This document shows positions 1-13,500 of a stretch of DNA of 64,000 nt, piece after piece. The position numbers and the translations under genes are program-made. Source of the stretch: Liolophura sinensis (Eukaryota > Mollusca > Polyplacophora > Chitonida > Chitonidae); assembly GCF_032854445.1 (NCBI RefSeq), contig NC_088306.1:1738501-1802500 (forward strand), read 5' to 3'. Under the pieces are notes generated by a model that did no database searches, was not told the DNA's origin, and saw only the letters and a list, made by a program, of their open reading frames with translations. Every line of letters starts with the position of its first letter. The first letter of the stretch is position 1.

Positions 1-727
1 TTACTGTTAAGTGATCTGCAGGAATGCACGGAAAGAAATGCTCCTTAGGTAAAGTGCTCAACATTTCACATTTTGTCAAATGACAATAAAGTCAATCCAT
101 CAGACAAAAAGTGTGAAGTATTGAAAACAGTCTGGGGCCTACTGGGATAGAACTAACAGTCCTGATCATCGTGTGTAGTAGTACAGCTTGTTTTAGTGGC
201 ATTTAGAAGTTAGCACAGAAGTACACTAGAGAAGGCATTGCTTATGGATTGAAGACATTAAGCATTAATCAGTACGACTAGAAAGAAATGAAAGCTACAG
301 GAAACCATCCTGATCAAAAGACTGAAGCCCAACCTGAAGAGAGATCAAAGTGTCTGTCTCCCTTCGTGACAATGTGACAATAAACCAAGAAGTTGTAAAT
401 CCATAAGCAATGCCCTGTCTAGTGTGTGTGGCAGTAGTCTGGTTTGACTACACACTCTTTCTAATTTCTTTCTAAAGTGCTTGTAAAGTTATTGCAGTTT
501 TAACATTTATATAGAGAAATGTGTCAAAATAAGTTATTTAGCAAATAAAGTTTCTTTTTATTATAGACATGATAGAGATACAAGTACACGTTTCAGAAGT
601 GATTTGGTGATGCACACAACCAGTGGTAATACAATTTGTCAGTGAACAGGTGAAAATGCTCAGGACTACCTTTGCTCTTTGTTTAAGTGTTGCATAGTGT
701 ATTGTTTTCATGAGTTTGTTGTTTTAG
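1..727. other. Unassigned sequence at the window start
   Basis: AATAAAG at 544-550 followed by T-rich sequence could be the 3' end of a plus-strand gene outside the window. No coding exon is visible. Confidence 0.3.
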
Positions 728-931
728 TGGGGCTGCTGGGAGTTCAAGTCCAGCTCATGCTGGCTACCGCTTCCTCGTTCTTTATGGGAGGGTTTGTTCA
801 AAAGCCTGCGGGTGGTCATGGGTTTTCCCCGGGCTCTTCCTGATTTCCTCCCACCATAATGCTGGCCACCGTCGTATAAGTGAAATGTTCTTGAGTACGG
901 CGTAAAACTCTAATAAAATAAATAAATAAAT
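728..931 (+). mobile_element. SINE family A copy, 5'-truncated
   Basis: The B-box-like GAGTTCAAGTCC is followed by AGCTCATGCTGGC, CACCATAATGCTGGCC, GTATAAGTGAAATGTTCTTG and the end GGCGTAAAAC, with an AATAAATAAATAAA tail. The A-box end is missing. Confidence 0.85.
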
Positions 932-1379
932 TTTGTCCTGGTGCTTACTTTGCCACTTCAGTGTCAGTAATCCATTTCCTGTATTCTTATTGAAATCTGT
1001 CGCTGTTGTGCTGGTGAAGATTGTGTTCTGACAAAGCCCTATTTTTGACACTTTTTGCATTTCTTGTAAACTGTCATCTTGAAATATAAGTTGTTCAAAG
1101 CGTACCTCATGGGATGCCTTCATTCTGTATATAGTTTTTGTTTTCTTTTGCTGTCTTTAGCATAGAATACTTCTCCGCCTTGATTGGGTCAATCCAGGAC
1201 AACAAATAAAGATGCATGTACAGTAAGAAATCTCCGAGATAGGAGTCGTCCTAAGAGCTTGGAACCTTAAAAATCACAGCTTTTTTTGTTTTTCTCTTTG
1301 TACATGTAGTCAGGCCTGGCAAAACCTAGAAAATGACCATTCACCAAACACGCACAAGGTACAAGTTCAAATCCAGCCT

Positions 1380-1870
1380 TGGTTACAAGTCACGGTCGAC
1401 GCTGCTCGTGCGGTCGGTGGTGCTGTCTGAAGACCACTTGTCTTCCGCCAAATATGTTGTGCACATTTATATGTGACCTGCGTGAAAGTGCACCAGCGAT
1501 GTGCCAAAGGTGGTTTCCACCAGGCACTAGGCTTCCTCCATTCACAAAAACATGAAGTGTAGCACTGAAGAACACACCTTTAGGAAAAAAAAGGTACCCT
1601 ATTTCTTCTACTTTTAAAATTACATTTCTCTCTCAGTAATTTGGGAAAGTCAAAATATGAATATGTTGGTCATTAGATGTACTAACCACGTGAAAAAAAG
1701 AAACTAAATATTCCTGCTACAATTACATGTAAATTGGTTGAAAACAGCAGACCAGGTGTCCAAAAATTGAGAAGAATTAGGGTGAGGATTAACCAGGATC
1801 TTGACGGGAAAAAATGCGTTCTGGAACTCTGTCTGACCTGTTGACAGCGCGTACACATTTCTGATTTCAT
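1380..1870. repeat. Dispersed repeat, copy 1 (second copy at 38150-38520)
   Basis: Two segments recur in CEP295 intron 4. One holds GACCACTTGTCTTCCGCC and ATGTTGTGCACAT. The other holds GAAAAAAAGAAACTA, ATTCCTGCTACAATTACAT and AGCAGACCAGGTGTCC. The two segments are in opposite order in the two copies, so the full element may be longer or tandem. No coding capacity was seen. Confidence 0.65.
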
Positions 1871-1921
1871 AATGTACGTTTGATTTATTTCACTTGACTG
1901 GTGTTTTATGGCATCCTCTAG

Positions 1922-2178
1922 AATATTTATTTATTCATTTGATTGGTGTTTTACGTCGTACTTATATTATATTATAATATTTCACTTATACGACGGCGGC
2001 CAGCATTATGGTGGGGGGAACCCATGGCCATCCGCAGGTTGCTGCCAGACCTTCCCACGTACGGCCGGAGAGGAAACCAGCATGAGCTGGACTTGAATTC
2101 ATAGCAACCGTGTTGGTGAGAGACTCCTGGGTCATTACGCTGTGCTAGCACACTAACCAACTGAGCCACGGAGGCCCC
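1922..2178 (-). mobile_element. SINE family A copy, near full length
   Basis: On the minus strand it runs from GGGGCCTCCGTGGCTCAGTT (A-box region) through the B-box-like segment to the GTGAAATATT and AAACACCAATCAAATGAAT tail. It is interrupted near the tail by an AT-rich insertion around 1961-1976. Confidence 0.85.
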
Positions 2179-2189
2179 AACTCTAGAAA

Positions 2190-2290
2190 ATGTCACTTAC
2201 ATGATGGCAGACAACATTATGGTGGTAGGAAAATGGGCAGAGCCCAGGAGAAACCCACAGCCATCTGCAAGTTGCTGGCAGACCAGTATG
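2190..2290 (-). mobile_element. SINE family A fragment
   Basis: It matches only the central domain (reverse complement of the CATTATGGTGG...GAAACCCACAG segment). It abuts the copy at 1922-2178. Confidence 0.65.
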
Positions 2291-2567
2291 TGTTTGTGAT
2301 GTATACATATTAATTCTACTGGTCACACTGGGAAAACTAGTGTCGTATGTCAGCAACTTCTGTTTTAAGTCACAGATTTCGTGGTCGAGTGACTTTGTTA
2401 ACAGTAACTCCGATGTGCAGGATGACTGAGCATGATTGATGGAACAGACTGCCCTTGACCAGGCACCTGACAAACATCCTGACTTTAAGCTCCAAGCTAA
2501 CCAGTGAACACCAGGCCTCATGGATAGATCCTGCCTGCCCGATGACCCAGCAACCCTTCTCCTGATG

Positions 2568-2713
2568 GCCATATGTGGGAAGGTCTGCCAGCAACCTGCA
2601 GATGGTTGTGGGTTTCCCTTGGCCTCTGCCAGGTTTCCCCTCTACATAGGACTGGCTGCCATCGTACAAGTGAAATATTTTTGAGTACCATGTAAAACAC
2701 CAATTAAACAAAC
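2568..2713 (+). mobile_element. SINE family A 3' half
   Basis: It contains TATGTGGGAAGGTCTGCCAG, TGGTTGTGGGTTTCCC, GTACAAGTGAAATATTTTTG and the end TGTAAAACACCAATTAAAC. The tRNA-like head is missing. Confidence 0.75.
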
Positions 2714-3902
2714 CCTTTTCATGACCATATTGTTTAAATTATTACATGTGACTGTGGCAAGAACTGGAGATTTTCATCAGGAGCAGCCACAGTTGATCCT
2801 TGTACTTTTATATACACAAAGGGATGACTTTTCTTTAGTGTACATAGAAGAACCCATCAGACCTCTTGGCCAGTGATGGCTTCTGGAGTATTGTTGAAAT
2901 GGATGTGAACGCTGCAAGAAAAGGGTTGAATAACCACCAACTCAGAAAAGTAAACAGGACAAGAAAAAAATTCGTTAAATCGTGGCCATATTTCATACAT
3001 GTATTAAGAGAACACGAAAGCACTCGAAGTTCCTATAAATTAGTACAGCAGGAAACTGTAATAAATATCCCTTGTGTGTGGTCAAAATAACCCAATACAA
3101 TAATAACCCAAATAGATACTGTGCATCTATACACACTATCCCTGATCTGTTTGAAATGAGTCTTAACAGTATAGATATAACAGTTGTGGTGTGTTGTAGT
3201 TGTTCTGTATTACAAGTATGTGGCTGAGGCTCACGTTTCAAAATACTACACCCAGCTGTGACAGATCAACAATGATGAGAGTCAGATCTGCTATGTTACA
3301 AAGTACTACACCTAGTTGTGACAGATCAACACTGACGAAAGTCAGATCTGCTATGTTATAGGCCCGACATCTACGGAACTGCCCAGGTTTTCCACCTTGA
3401 AAGCTACGGGTGGGCAGACAAGGAGTTAGTCGAAAAGCAGAAAAGAGGAACAAATGTATCTTTTTTTTTCGTTTGATGGACAAAAACAGTGATGTCATTC
3501 TGTATGTACAATTGACTGTTCCTCTACTTTAAATCTGATAACACAGAGCCTGCAGAGACAATACCAACATTCTGAGATATACGTATTGCAAACAGACATA
3601 GACGTATGTACACAAACATGATATTAATACACACTAGCAAAAATTTCATTGCAGGTCTACATGTATGTAGATAATCACAAACTGGTCAATTCCAATCTTC
3701 ACAAAATGTATCTCTGTTTCTGTGATAAAACACACCAAATTAATCTTGCCACGAAAAAAACAGTCACCACAGTTGCCTTCCTGTAAAGAGTCCATGAGCT
3801 TTGTTCACAAGACAAAGCTTTTAGTTGTCATTGCACCAGCTTGCACGAGTGTCACAATGATACTGTTTCAGATTTAAAGATATCACAGATGTTTACATAT
3901 TG
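2714..3902. other. Downstream of CEP63: mostly unique DNA with one 60-bp duplication
   Basis: A direct duplication lies at about 3238-3355 (units with TACTACACC.AG.TGTGACAG and AGTCAGATCTGCTATGTTA). No credible exon was seen. I could not find a convincing minus-strand polyadenylation signal for CEP63 here. Confidence 0.5.
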
Positions 3903-4372
3903 CCACAGTCTTCCTCCATTAGTCATGTTAACACAGTTGTTCAAATGTGCATTAGAACCAAAGCTCTGTATTAAGTGCCAGTCTTCCTCCATTAGTCTCG
4001 TTAACACAGTTGTTCAAATGTGTATTAGAACCAAAGCTCTGTATTAAGTGCCACAGTCTTCCTCCATTAGTCATGTTAACACAGTTGTTCAAATGTGTAT
4101 TAGGACCACAGCTCTGTATTAAGTGCCACAGTCTTCCTCCATTAGTCATGTTAACACAGTTGTTCAAATGTGCATTAGGGCCACAGCTCTGTATTAAGTG
4201 CCACAGTCTTCCTCCATTAGTCTCGTTAACACAGTTGTTCAAATGTGTATTAGGACCACAGCTCTGTATTAAGTGCCACAGTCTTCCTCCATTAGTCATG
4301 TTAACACAGTTGTTCAAATGTGCATTAGGGCCACAGCTCTGTATTAAGTGCCACAGTCTTCCTCCATTAGGT
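3903..4372. repeat. 75-bp tandem array, about 6.3 copies, ending 25 bp from the CEP63 stop
   Basis: A unit beginning CCACAGTCTTCCTCCATTAG starts at 3903, 3976, 4051, 4126, 4201, 4276 and 4351; the last is cut to 20 bp and the first unit is 2 bp short. Copies differ at a few positions (CATG or CTCG before TTAAC; AGAACC, AGGACC or AGGGCC). The period is a multiple of three, so about 120-codon frames stay open on both strands, but there is no sign of a gene. The array would lie in the CEP63 3' UTR. Confidence 0.95.
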
Positions 4373-4397
4373 CTCTAAAGGTCTTTATCTCTCTCCC

Positions 4398-4541
4398 TTA
4401 GCTCACCCACTTCTGAATAACAGCGTCAGTGTCCAATTTCAGATTTTCTATATGCGAGTCAATCAGTTTTTCCAGCTCTCTGGCGCGGATGTTTTCCTCC
4501 GCCAAGAATCGCTCTGAGAATGATACATCACTCTGCTGTCC
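4398..4541 (-). CDS. CEP63: CEP63 last coding exon: predicted CEP152-binding helix
   Basis: This exon encodes the last 47 residues. It contains SFSERFLAEE and the helix RELEKLIDSHIENLK, and ends in QKWVS before the TAA at 4398-4400. It aligns with the C-terminal end of human CEP63 (ATRFLEEEEL..LDAHIEELKRE, from memory), the segment reported to assemble with CEP152. The acceptor reads CTGCACAG and the join to the upstream exon is in phase 0. A 3.8-kb intron, mostly 77-bp repeats, separates this functional end from the rest of the protein, so skipping or early polyadenylation would give a CEP63 lacking the CEP152 contact. Confidence 0.92.
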   Translation of the reverse strand, partial: GQQSDVSFSERFLAEENIRARELEKLIDSHIENLKLDTDAVIQKWVS

Positions 4542-7500
4542 CTGTGCAGGTAGAAAAAATAGATAATACATATAACAAAATGAATGACAAAAATATGAAA
4601 TAAAAAAAAAAGGGCCAGCATGGCTCAGGAGAAAGATACTTTTGTCAAGAATAATAAACTAAACAGGAATTACGGCCCATTACACAAAGCGACAGTAACG
4701 CTATGCTTATGCAACTACCATGTCAGTGTACATGTAACATCTGCTTGTACAGTACTGGCCAGGCCACTTTCACAGAACTTCATACATGTAACTACCATGT
4801 CAGTGTCCTAGTAATACCTGCTTGTACAGTACTCGCCGGATCACTTTCACAGAACTTCCATACATGTAACTACCATGTCAGTGTACATGTAACATCTGCT
4901 TGTACAGTACTGGCCAGGCCACTTTCACAGAACTTCATACATGTAACTACCATGTCAGTGTACATGTAATACCTGCTTGTATAGTACTGGCCACGCCACT
5001 TTCACAGAACTTCATACATGTAACTACTATGTCAGTGTACATGTAACATCTGCTTGTACAGTACTGGCCAGGCCACTTTCACAGAACTTCATACATGTAA
5101 CTACCATGTCAGTGTACATGTAACATCTGCTTGTACAGTACTGGCCAGGCCACTTTCACAGAACTTCATACATGTAACTACCATGTCAGTGTACATGTAA
5201 CATCTGCTTGTATAGAACTGGCCAGGCCACTTTCACAGAACTTCATACATGTAACTACCATGTCAGTGTACATGTAACATCTGCTTGTACAGTACTGGCC
5301 AGGCCACTTTCACAGAACTTCATACATGTAACTACCACGTAAGTGTACATGTAACATCTGCTTGTACAGTACTGGCCGGGCCACTTTCACAGAATTTCAT
5401 ACATGTAACTACTATGTCAGTGTACATGTAACATCTGCTTGTATAGTACTGGCCGGGCCACTTTCACAGAACTTCATACATGTAACTACCATGTCAGTGT
5501 ACATGTAACATCTGCTTGTATAGTACTGGCCGGGCCACTTTCACAGAACTTCATACATGTAACTACTATGTCAGTGTACATGTAACATCTGCTTGTACAG
5601 TACTGGCCGGACCACTTTCACAGAACTTCATACATGTAACTACTATGTCAGTGTACATGTAACATCTGCTTGTATAGTACTGGCCGGGCCACTTTCACAG
5701 AACTTCATACATGTAACTACCATGTCAGTGTACATGTAACATCTGCTTGTATAGTACTGGCCGGGTCACTTTCACAGAACTTCATACATGTAACTACCAT
5801 GTCAGTGTACATGTAACATCTGCTTGTATAGTACTGGCCGGGTCACTTTCACAGAACTTCATACATGTAACTACCATGTAAGTGTACATGTAACATCTGC
5901 TTGTATAGTACTGGCCGGGCCACTTTCACAGAACTTCATACATGTAACTACCATGTCAGTGTACATGTAACATCTGCTTGTACAGTACTGGCCGGGCCAC
6001 TTTCACAGAACTTCATACATGTATCTACCATGTCAGTGTACATGTAACATCTGCTTGTACAGTACTGGCCGGGCCACTCTCACAGAACTTCATACATGTA
6101 ACTACCATGTCAGTGTACATGTAACATCTGCATGTATAGTACTGGCCGGGCCACATTCACAGAACTTCATACATGTAACTACCATGTCAGTGTACATGTA
6201 ACATCTGCTTGTACAGTACTGGCCAGGCCACTTTCACAGAACTTCATACATGTAACTACCATGTCAGTGTACATGTAACATCTGCTTGTATAGTACTGGC
6301 CGGGCCACTTTCACAGAACTTCATACATCTAACTACCATGTCAGTGTACATGTAACATCTGCTTGTATAGTACTGGCCGGGCCACTTTCACAGAACTTCA
6401 TACATGTATCTACCATGTCAGTGTACATGTAATACCTGCTTGTATAGTACTGGCCGGGTCACTTTCACAGAACTTCATACATGTAACTACCATGTCAGTG
6501 TACATGTAATACCTGCTTGTACAGTACTGGCCGGGCCACTTTCACAGAACTTCATACATGTAACTACCATGTCAGTGTACATGTAACATCTGCTTGTATA
6601 GTACTGGTCGGGTCACTTTCACAGAACTCCATACATGTATCTACCATGTCAGTGTACATGTAACATCTGCTTGTATAGTACTGGCCGGGTCACTTTCACA
6701 GAATTTCATACATGTAACTACCATGTCAGTGTGCATGTAACATCTGCTTGTATAGTACTGGCCGGGCCACATTCACAGAACTTCATACATGTAACTACCA
6801 TGTCAGTGTACATGTAACATCTGCTTGTACAGTACTGGCCGGGCCACTTTCACAGAACTTCATACATGTAACTACCATGTAAGTGTACATGTAACATCTG
6901 CTTGTATAGTACTGGCCAGGCCACTTTCACAGAACTCCATACATGTATCTACCATGTCAGTGTACATGTAACATCTGCTTGTATAGTACTGGCCAGGCCA
7001 CTTTCACAGAATTTCATACATGTAACTACTATGTCAGTGTACATGTAACATCTGCTTGTACAGTACTGGCCGGGCCACTTTCACAGAACTTCATACATCT
7101 AACTACCATGTAAGTGTACATGTAACATCTGCTTGTACAGTACTGGCCGGGTCACTTTCACAGAACTTCATACATGTAACTACCATGTCAGTGTACATGT
7201 AACATCTGCTTGTACAGTACTGGCCGGGCCACTTTCACAGAACTTCATACATGTAACTACCATGTCAGTGTACATGTAACATCTGCTTGTACAGTACTCG
7301 CCGGGCCACTTTCACAGAACTTCATACATGTAACTACCATGTAAGTGTACATGTAACATCTGCTTGTATAGTACTGGCCGGGCCACTTTCACAGAACTTC
7401 ATACATGTAACTACCATGTCAGTGTACATGTAACATCTGCTTGTACAGTACTGGCCGGGCCACTTTCACAGAACTTCATACATGTAACTACCATGTCAGT

Positions 7501-10500
7501 GTACATGTAACATCTGCTTGTACAGTACTGGCCGGGCCACTTTCACAGAACTTCATACATGTAACTACCATGTAAGTGTACATGTAACATCTGCTTGTAT
7601 AGTACTGGCCGGGCCACTTTCACAGAACTTCATACATGTAACTACCATGTCAGTGTACATGTAACATCTGCTTGTATAGTACTGGCCGCGCCACTCTCAC
7701 AGAACTTCATACATGTAACTACCATGTCAGTGTACATGTAACATCTGCTTGTATAGTACTGGCCGGGCCACTTTCACAGAACTTCATACATGTAAGTCAC
7801 ATTTCTCATAACTTTTTTCTGAAAACATGTTGTCTAGGTTATAGGGCCATAAGTTGACGTCATTTATGAGAAAAGTTATGAAACATTGATTCACAAAGTT
7901 TTGTGAAAGTGCCTCCAGGTCGTACTGGGAGTTATGTGTCTGTCACACAATATGCGCTTTGTGAAACCTTTCCTCCGAACACTTAATTCTACATACTGGG
8001 TGTAAAGATTTCCTTAAGACTCGCTGTTTTTATCTCTGCTTGTTACAAACCTGTCCACAGTTATGATGTGAAACATCATAACACTCCCTTAAACAAGAGT
8101 AATAAATACAATATATCAAAACACATTTTCTTTAAATTTCACTCAAAGAAGTGCCTTTCCCGAGCCATATAAAATATTTTGGTGATGAAACTTAATTTTT
8201 CAAGTAACATATCACACTATTTTCAAAACATACCTCAAACACCTTTCTAAGATCAATAGACCTCTCAGAAGAGGACAAAATTTACAACTTAGCAATGGGC
8301 AAAATGTTAGGTTATTTACTGAAAAAATATGAAGCTATTAAAATGAGCCACACTTACATTTTCACTTGCACTCTCCTCGCTCCTGTGATATGCACTGTCC
8401 CTAGACTCCTTGTCATCCTGTATGGAGCTCACCACAGAAATGGAGAGTCGAGAATCCCACAGACCAGGAGAGTTCCGAGATGAGTCTTCTGTGAACGTAA
8501 GTGTCTTGCTTGTGTTGGACGGGCTCTGAGCTCTACCTGGAGTTTACATTATCAGAGAGACATTCAAATTTGTGGTAAAAGTAAGTTCATGTATATGCAT
8601 ATGTATCAAAAAAAAAAAAGGTAAAAGATATCAGGGTTCATTGTCTTACAATGCTTGATTGGTGTTAAGCACAGCACTCAAGAACAGGTATTTTCTGTTC
8701 TGTCTGCACCTCTTCAATTATTTTTCAAGAATCACCAGTTCTCCACTACCTGTTGGTGTATTTTCGTGCGGCAAGATAAAATTAGGATTGCTTTGGATGA
8801 AACACAAAGAAGCACAAAGAATTTGCTCTGCACTGAGCCAAATACCTCTCAGGTAATTACATTAATTACTTAATGATCTCCCAGAAACTCTCTAGTGTAC
8901 ATCATTCTACACACTTCACTCTTGGAGGCAGGTAAACATATTCTTCACATTAACTTCACCAATATGACGATAAGCTGCTTGATTGGCAATGACAAGACAT
9001 TTGCAATGTCATAAAGAAAAATACATAATTTCTGCTGAATTCTTTCCAAATCAGTGTGTTTTTCTAGTGCCAGCAAAGTGAACTTCCACAAGTTTGTTCT
9101 TTAAGACAGTCACCAGTTGAGTTTCTACCTTCATGTATGGATGCGTCTGTCTCGTTGCTCCTCTGCGAAGTCCTCAGTGAAGATGACATGCCTGGTGACC
9201 CACGCATACACGCTCCAGGGGACGCTGACCCCCCGGGGGAAGGTGGGTATTCTAGTCCCTGTACACTGGTAGACATCTCCCGTTGTATGCGATGGATCCG
9301 CTTCTCCGCAGACTTCTCAACCTCCTTGATTTTCCTATAATTGTAAAATGGAGGATAGAATGGATAAGGTGAGTTATGCACTGACACAGGTGGCACAGGT
9401 AAAGTCCTTACCACAGTGCATCAGCTCCTCATCAATCAGGCTGCAGGCTTCAGGGCAGCTCTGGTCATTTTGGCTGCAGGTTAAAGGCTGAGCCCCCTGA
9501 GTAAACTGTCGCGCTTCATCAAGTACGCCACACCTGAACCATCGAGAGCTGAAACAGCCCTGTGGCTAAGCCTCAACCTCTATCAAAGCAGGTGTGTCTG
9601 CTAACGTTCTCACCTGTGCTCCTTCAGCTTGAGCTCCTGCAGGGAGGTGTTGGTTTGCTCCTTGGTCAACCTCAGCTGGCCTTGTACACTCTCCAGGGCT
9701 CCTGTAAACTCAGACTTCAGTTGGGAGAGGTCGTCTTTCAGTCGCTTGTTCTCATCCTAACAGAAAAATCAAACAGTTTCATGTGGAAGGATATCTGTTC
9801 AAAACTGTCTTACTGTTGCTAAGCCTCTTTGGAGATCTTTGCACAAACACAGGTATGTCAAAGGCAATAAAAAGACTTGAGATGTGACCACATGTTTGTC
9901 AATGTTGTACACTTCCTTCGATCCCCACCAATACACGTAATGAGTGTCAACTTGAACAAAGGAATTTTTGTAGAGAAAATCAATGGTCAATTGTCCATAC
10001 ATAGACAGAAATCTTTCACACCTGAGAAGCAGTTGCATTGTCAATATTGCCTACAGGTACCTCATAACTCCAGTATTTCACTGCATTACAAAATCCCCTC
10101 AAAATAAGCAGTAAATCTCAACTACAGTCTACTGTGGTCTTTCTGCAGACACTGTGGTCTTTCTGCAGACACTCACAATGTGCATTTTCTCACAATGGGG
10201 GAATTTCAAACTCTTTTGTCGTTAAAGGTAAAAACAGTCCTACTGTATCAGATGATTTGTGGAAAATGTTAAGCAACGTTTCCTGACTTTAATTTACGGA
10301 TCAACTATTGCACTGCGTTGCATTTAGGAACTTACTGAGTTCAGTTTTCTCTTTGGTTTGTCTACTTTAAATAACTTTTTGCGAAACCTTTATCAGACTT
10401 CCTGTGCGTTTAGGGATAGAAGAGTTTTGAACTTGAAACTCCCTTATTGGCATCTTGCAATCTCAGCTGACATTTCCGCAGATATTAGTGACCACCATCA

Positions 10501-13500
10501 TGACTGATACATCTATACGCACAGATTAGAGAACAATTTCTCTCGCTGCTCTGTTTACCTCTAGCTGGTGTATGTTGTTGTTGTAGGTGTCAGTCATCTC
10601 AGACACACGCCTTTTTAGCCGACTTATTTCGCTCCTCGATTGATCGCTATGTGAAATCTCTTGACGTAACTCGCGATTTTCTTTCCTTAACGTCTCCAAC
10701 TGAGAATTGGCTACCTGCAAAGGTAAAATGATGATCAAACAAATGTTGTAGATTCAGACACGTTATTATTAGTGAATGTCTAGGTCTAAGGATTATACCA
10801 GACTATGGCCAAAACTTGACACAAGGAAAAACAAAAATATAATCTCCAAGGCTAGCAAATGAGAAAATGCTATTTTACTGAAACACAAGAAGGTACTTTA
10901 CATACAGGCAATGCCAAAACTGCATGAGAAAGTGTACACTACATATCTTACAAGTGGTAACTTATTCCTTATGTCTAGCATGGTTTCAGTCAGGTTTATA
11001 TGTTGGGAAAGCAGGCACACTGCATTAACAAACACATTAATATCAAAATTAATTGACTGTAATGCTTCAACCTGGTGTTTATTCAGGCATATTTTGGAGG
11101 CATTTTTCTGTGTTGACTGATAAAATTATACTTTTTGTGTAGCACTTAAAATGGCTAATCCAACCAGTGTACTTTTGCCTCCAAAATGAAAATAAAAATG
11201 TGGCCATAAATGGCACTGAAAGTTGCTCTGTGTGAAAAGGTTGAGAGATTAGGGTAACATGGCAAACATTCCGACAAATAATCTGCATGGCTGGGTAACT
11301 GCTGGATTTGAACTCAGGGTTTCAATGACAAGCCAGTAGTCATAAGTTATGTTAGCATCCACAACCATGTGGTCTTACATAAATTTCAGCGTCTTTCTTA
11401 TCCAGGACAACAGTGCCCTCTCGGAGTTGTCGTTTCATCCCAGCGTTCTCCTCAGTCAGCTTCGTCACAGTTGTTGTACGATCGTGCAGCTCACTCATCA
11501 TGGTGGACAACTCTTTCCTCATACCCTCGAATTCAGACGAGTGCGAACCCTCCAACAAGGCTAGCTTATCTTTTAACTGCCAACAGTCAACAGTTCTCTG
11601 GGTACAAAGGTGCTGTCTATAAGCACATAACTGACACAAATACAATTCCATTAGGAACATTTACAGCACACGACACAACAACAACATCTCCGCACAATAA
11701 TTATTCATATATTTGATAGGTGTTTTATGCCGTACTCAAGAATATTTAACCAATACGACAGCGGGCAGCTTTATGGAGGGGGGAAACTGGAAAGCCCGAG
11801 GGAAACCCACGACCAATTGGAGACCTTCCAATGTACTTCCACAGAATAAAGCTTAGATTTATACCTAAAGTGCTGCAATGCAGGCAAACAGTACTGACAT
11901 GACCGAGTGGTAACTATACCGCGCAGTACAGTTTTTACACAGTACTCAGCTGCTGTCACAAAGTGTTATGTGGGTGCTGTGGCTTATGACCGTACTACAG
12001 CATATGCTACCGCTAATACTAGTACTGACATGACTGAGTTGTAACTATACCATGCTGTACAGTTTTTACACAGTACCCAGCAGATGTCACAAGGTGTTAT
12101 ATGGGTACTGTGGCTTATAACCGTACTACAGCATACGGTATCGCTAATACTAGTACTGACATGAATGACTGGTAATTATACCGTGCTGTACAGTTTTTAC
12201 ACAGTACCCAGCAGATGTCACAAAGTGTTATGTGGGTACTGTGGCTTATGACCATACTACAGCATATGGTACAGCTAATACTAGTACTAACATGACCGAG
12301 TGGTAACTATATCGTGCTGTACAGTTTTTACACGGTACCCAGCAGATGTCACAAGGTGTTATGTGGGTACTGTGGCTTATAACCGTACTACAGCATACGG
12401 TATCGCTAATACTAGTACTGACATGACTGAGTGGTAACTATACTGTGCTGTACAGTTTTTACACGGTACTGAGCAGATGTCACAAGGTGTTATGTGGGTA
12501 CTGTGGCTTATGACCGTACTACAGCATATGGTACTGCTAATACTAGTACTGACATGACTGAGTGGTAATTATACCGTGCTGTACAGTTTTTACACAGTAC
12601 CCAGCAGATGTCACAAGGTGTTATGTGGGTACTGTATCTTATGACCGTACTATAGCATACGGTACCGCTAATACTAGTACTGACATGACTGAGTTGTAAC
12701 TATACCATGCTGTACAGTTTTTACACAGTACTGAGCAGCTGTCACAAGGTGTTATATGGGTACTGTGGCTTATGACCATACTACAGCATATGGCACTGCT
12801 AATACTAGTACTGACATGACCGAGTGGTAACTATACCGTGCTGTACAGTTTTTACACAGTACCCAGCAGATGTCACAAGGTGTTATGTGGGTACTGTATC
12901 TTATGACCGTACTATAGCATACGGTACCGCTAACACTAGTACTGACATGACTGAGTGGTAATTATACTGTGCTGTACAGTTTTTACACAGTACTGAGCAG
13001 CTGTCACAAAGTGTTATGTGGGTACTGTATCTTATGACCGTACTATAGCATACGCTACCGCTAATACTAGTACTGACATGACTGAGTGGTAACTATACCG
13101 TGCTGTACAGTTTTTACACGGCACTCAGCAGCTGTCACAAAGTGTTATGTGGGTGCTGTGGCTTATAACCGTACTATAGCATACGGTACCGCTAATACTA
13201 GTACTAACAGTAGTTGCCACATACCACAGAGCAGATTACAGTATTCTGTATGATCATCTATGACAACATGTTGAGGCCTTTCTGGGCACAGATGCACTTT
13301 TCAGAGCTGTACAGTACTATCAGGTCTTGACAAAATATGCACCATTTGCACCATTTCCCCGTGCAATTCTGAGAGAAAATGAAATAAGCTTACCCCAATA
13401 TAATACACAATTACTAAAAATTAAACAAGTCTGCATGAAACAGAGGGATTTTTTTCTCGTTTTTTGTTTAGTTCATTTCATCAAAAATTTTTTTAAAAAG

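Noticed and set aside
3952-4378. About 120-codon frames on both strands
   Set aside because: 75-bp array with period divisible by three.
4712-7797. CRISPR-like array
   Set aside because: Units are contiguous with no unique spacers, in a eukaryotic intron; it is a minisatellite.
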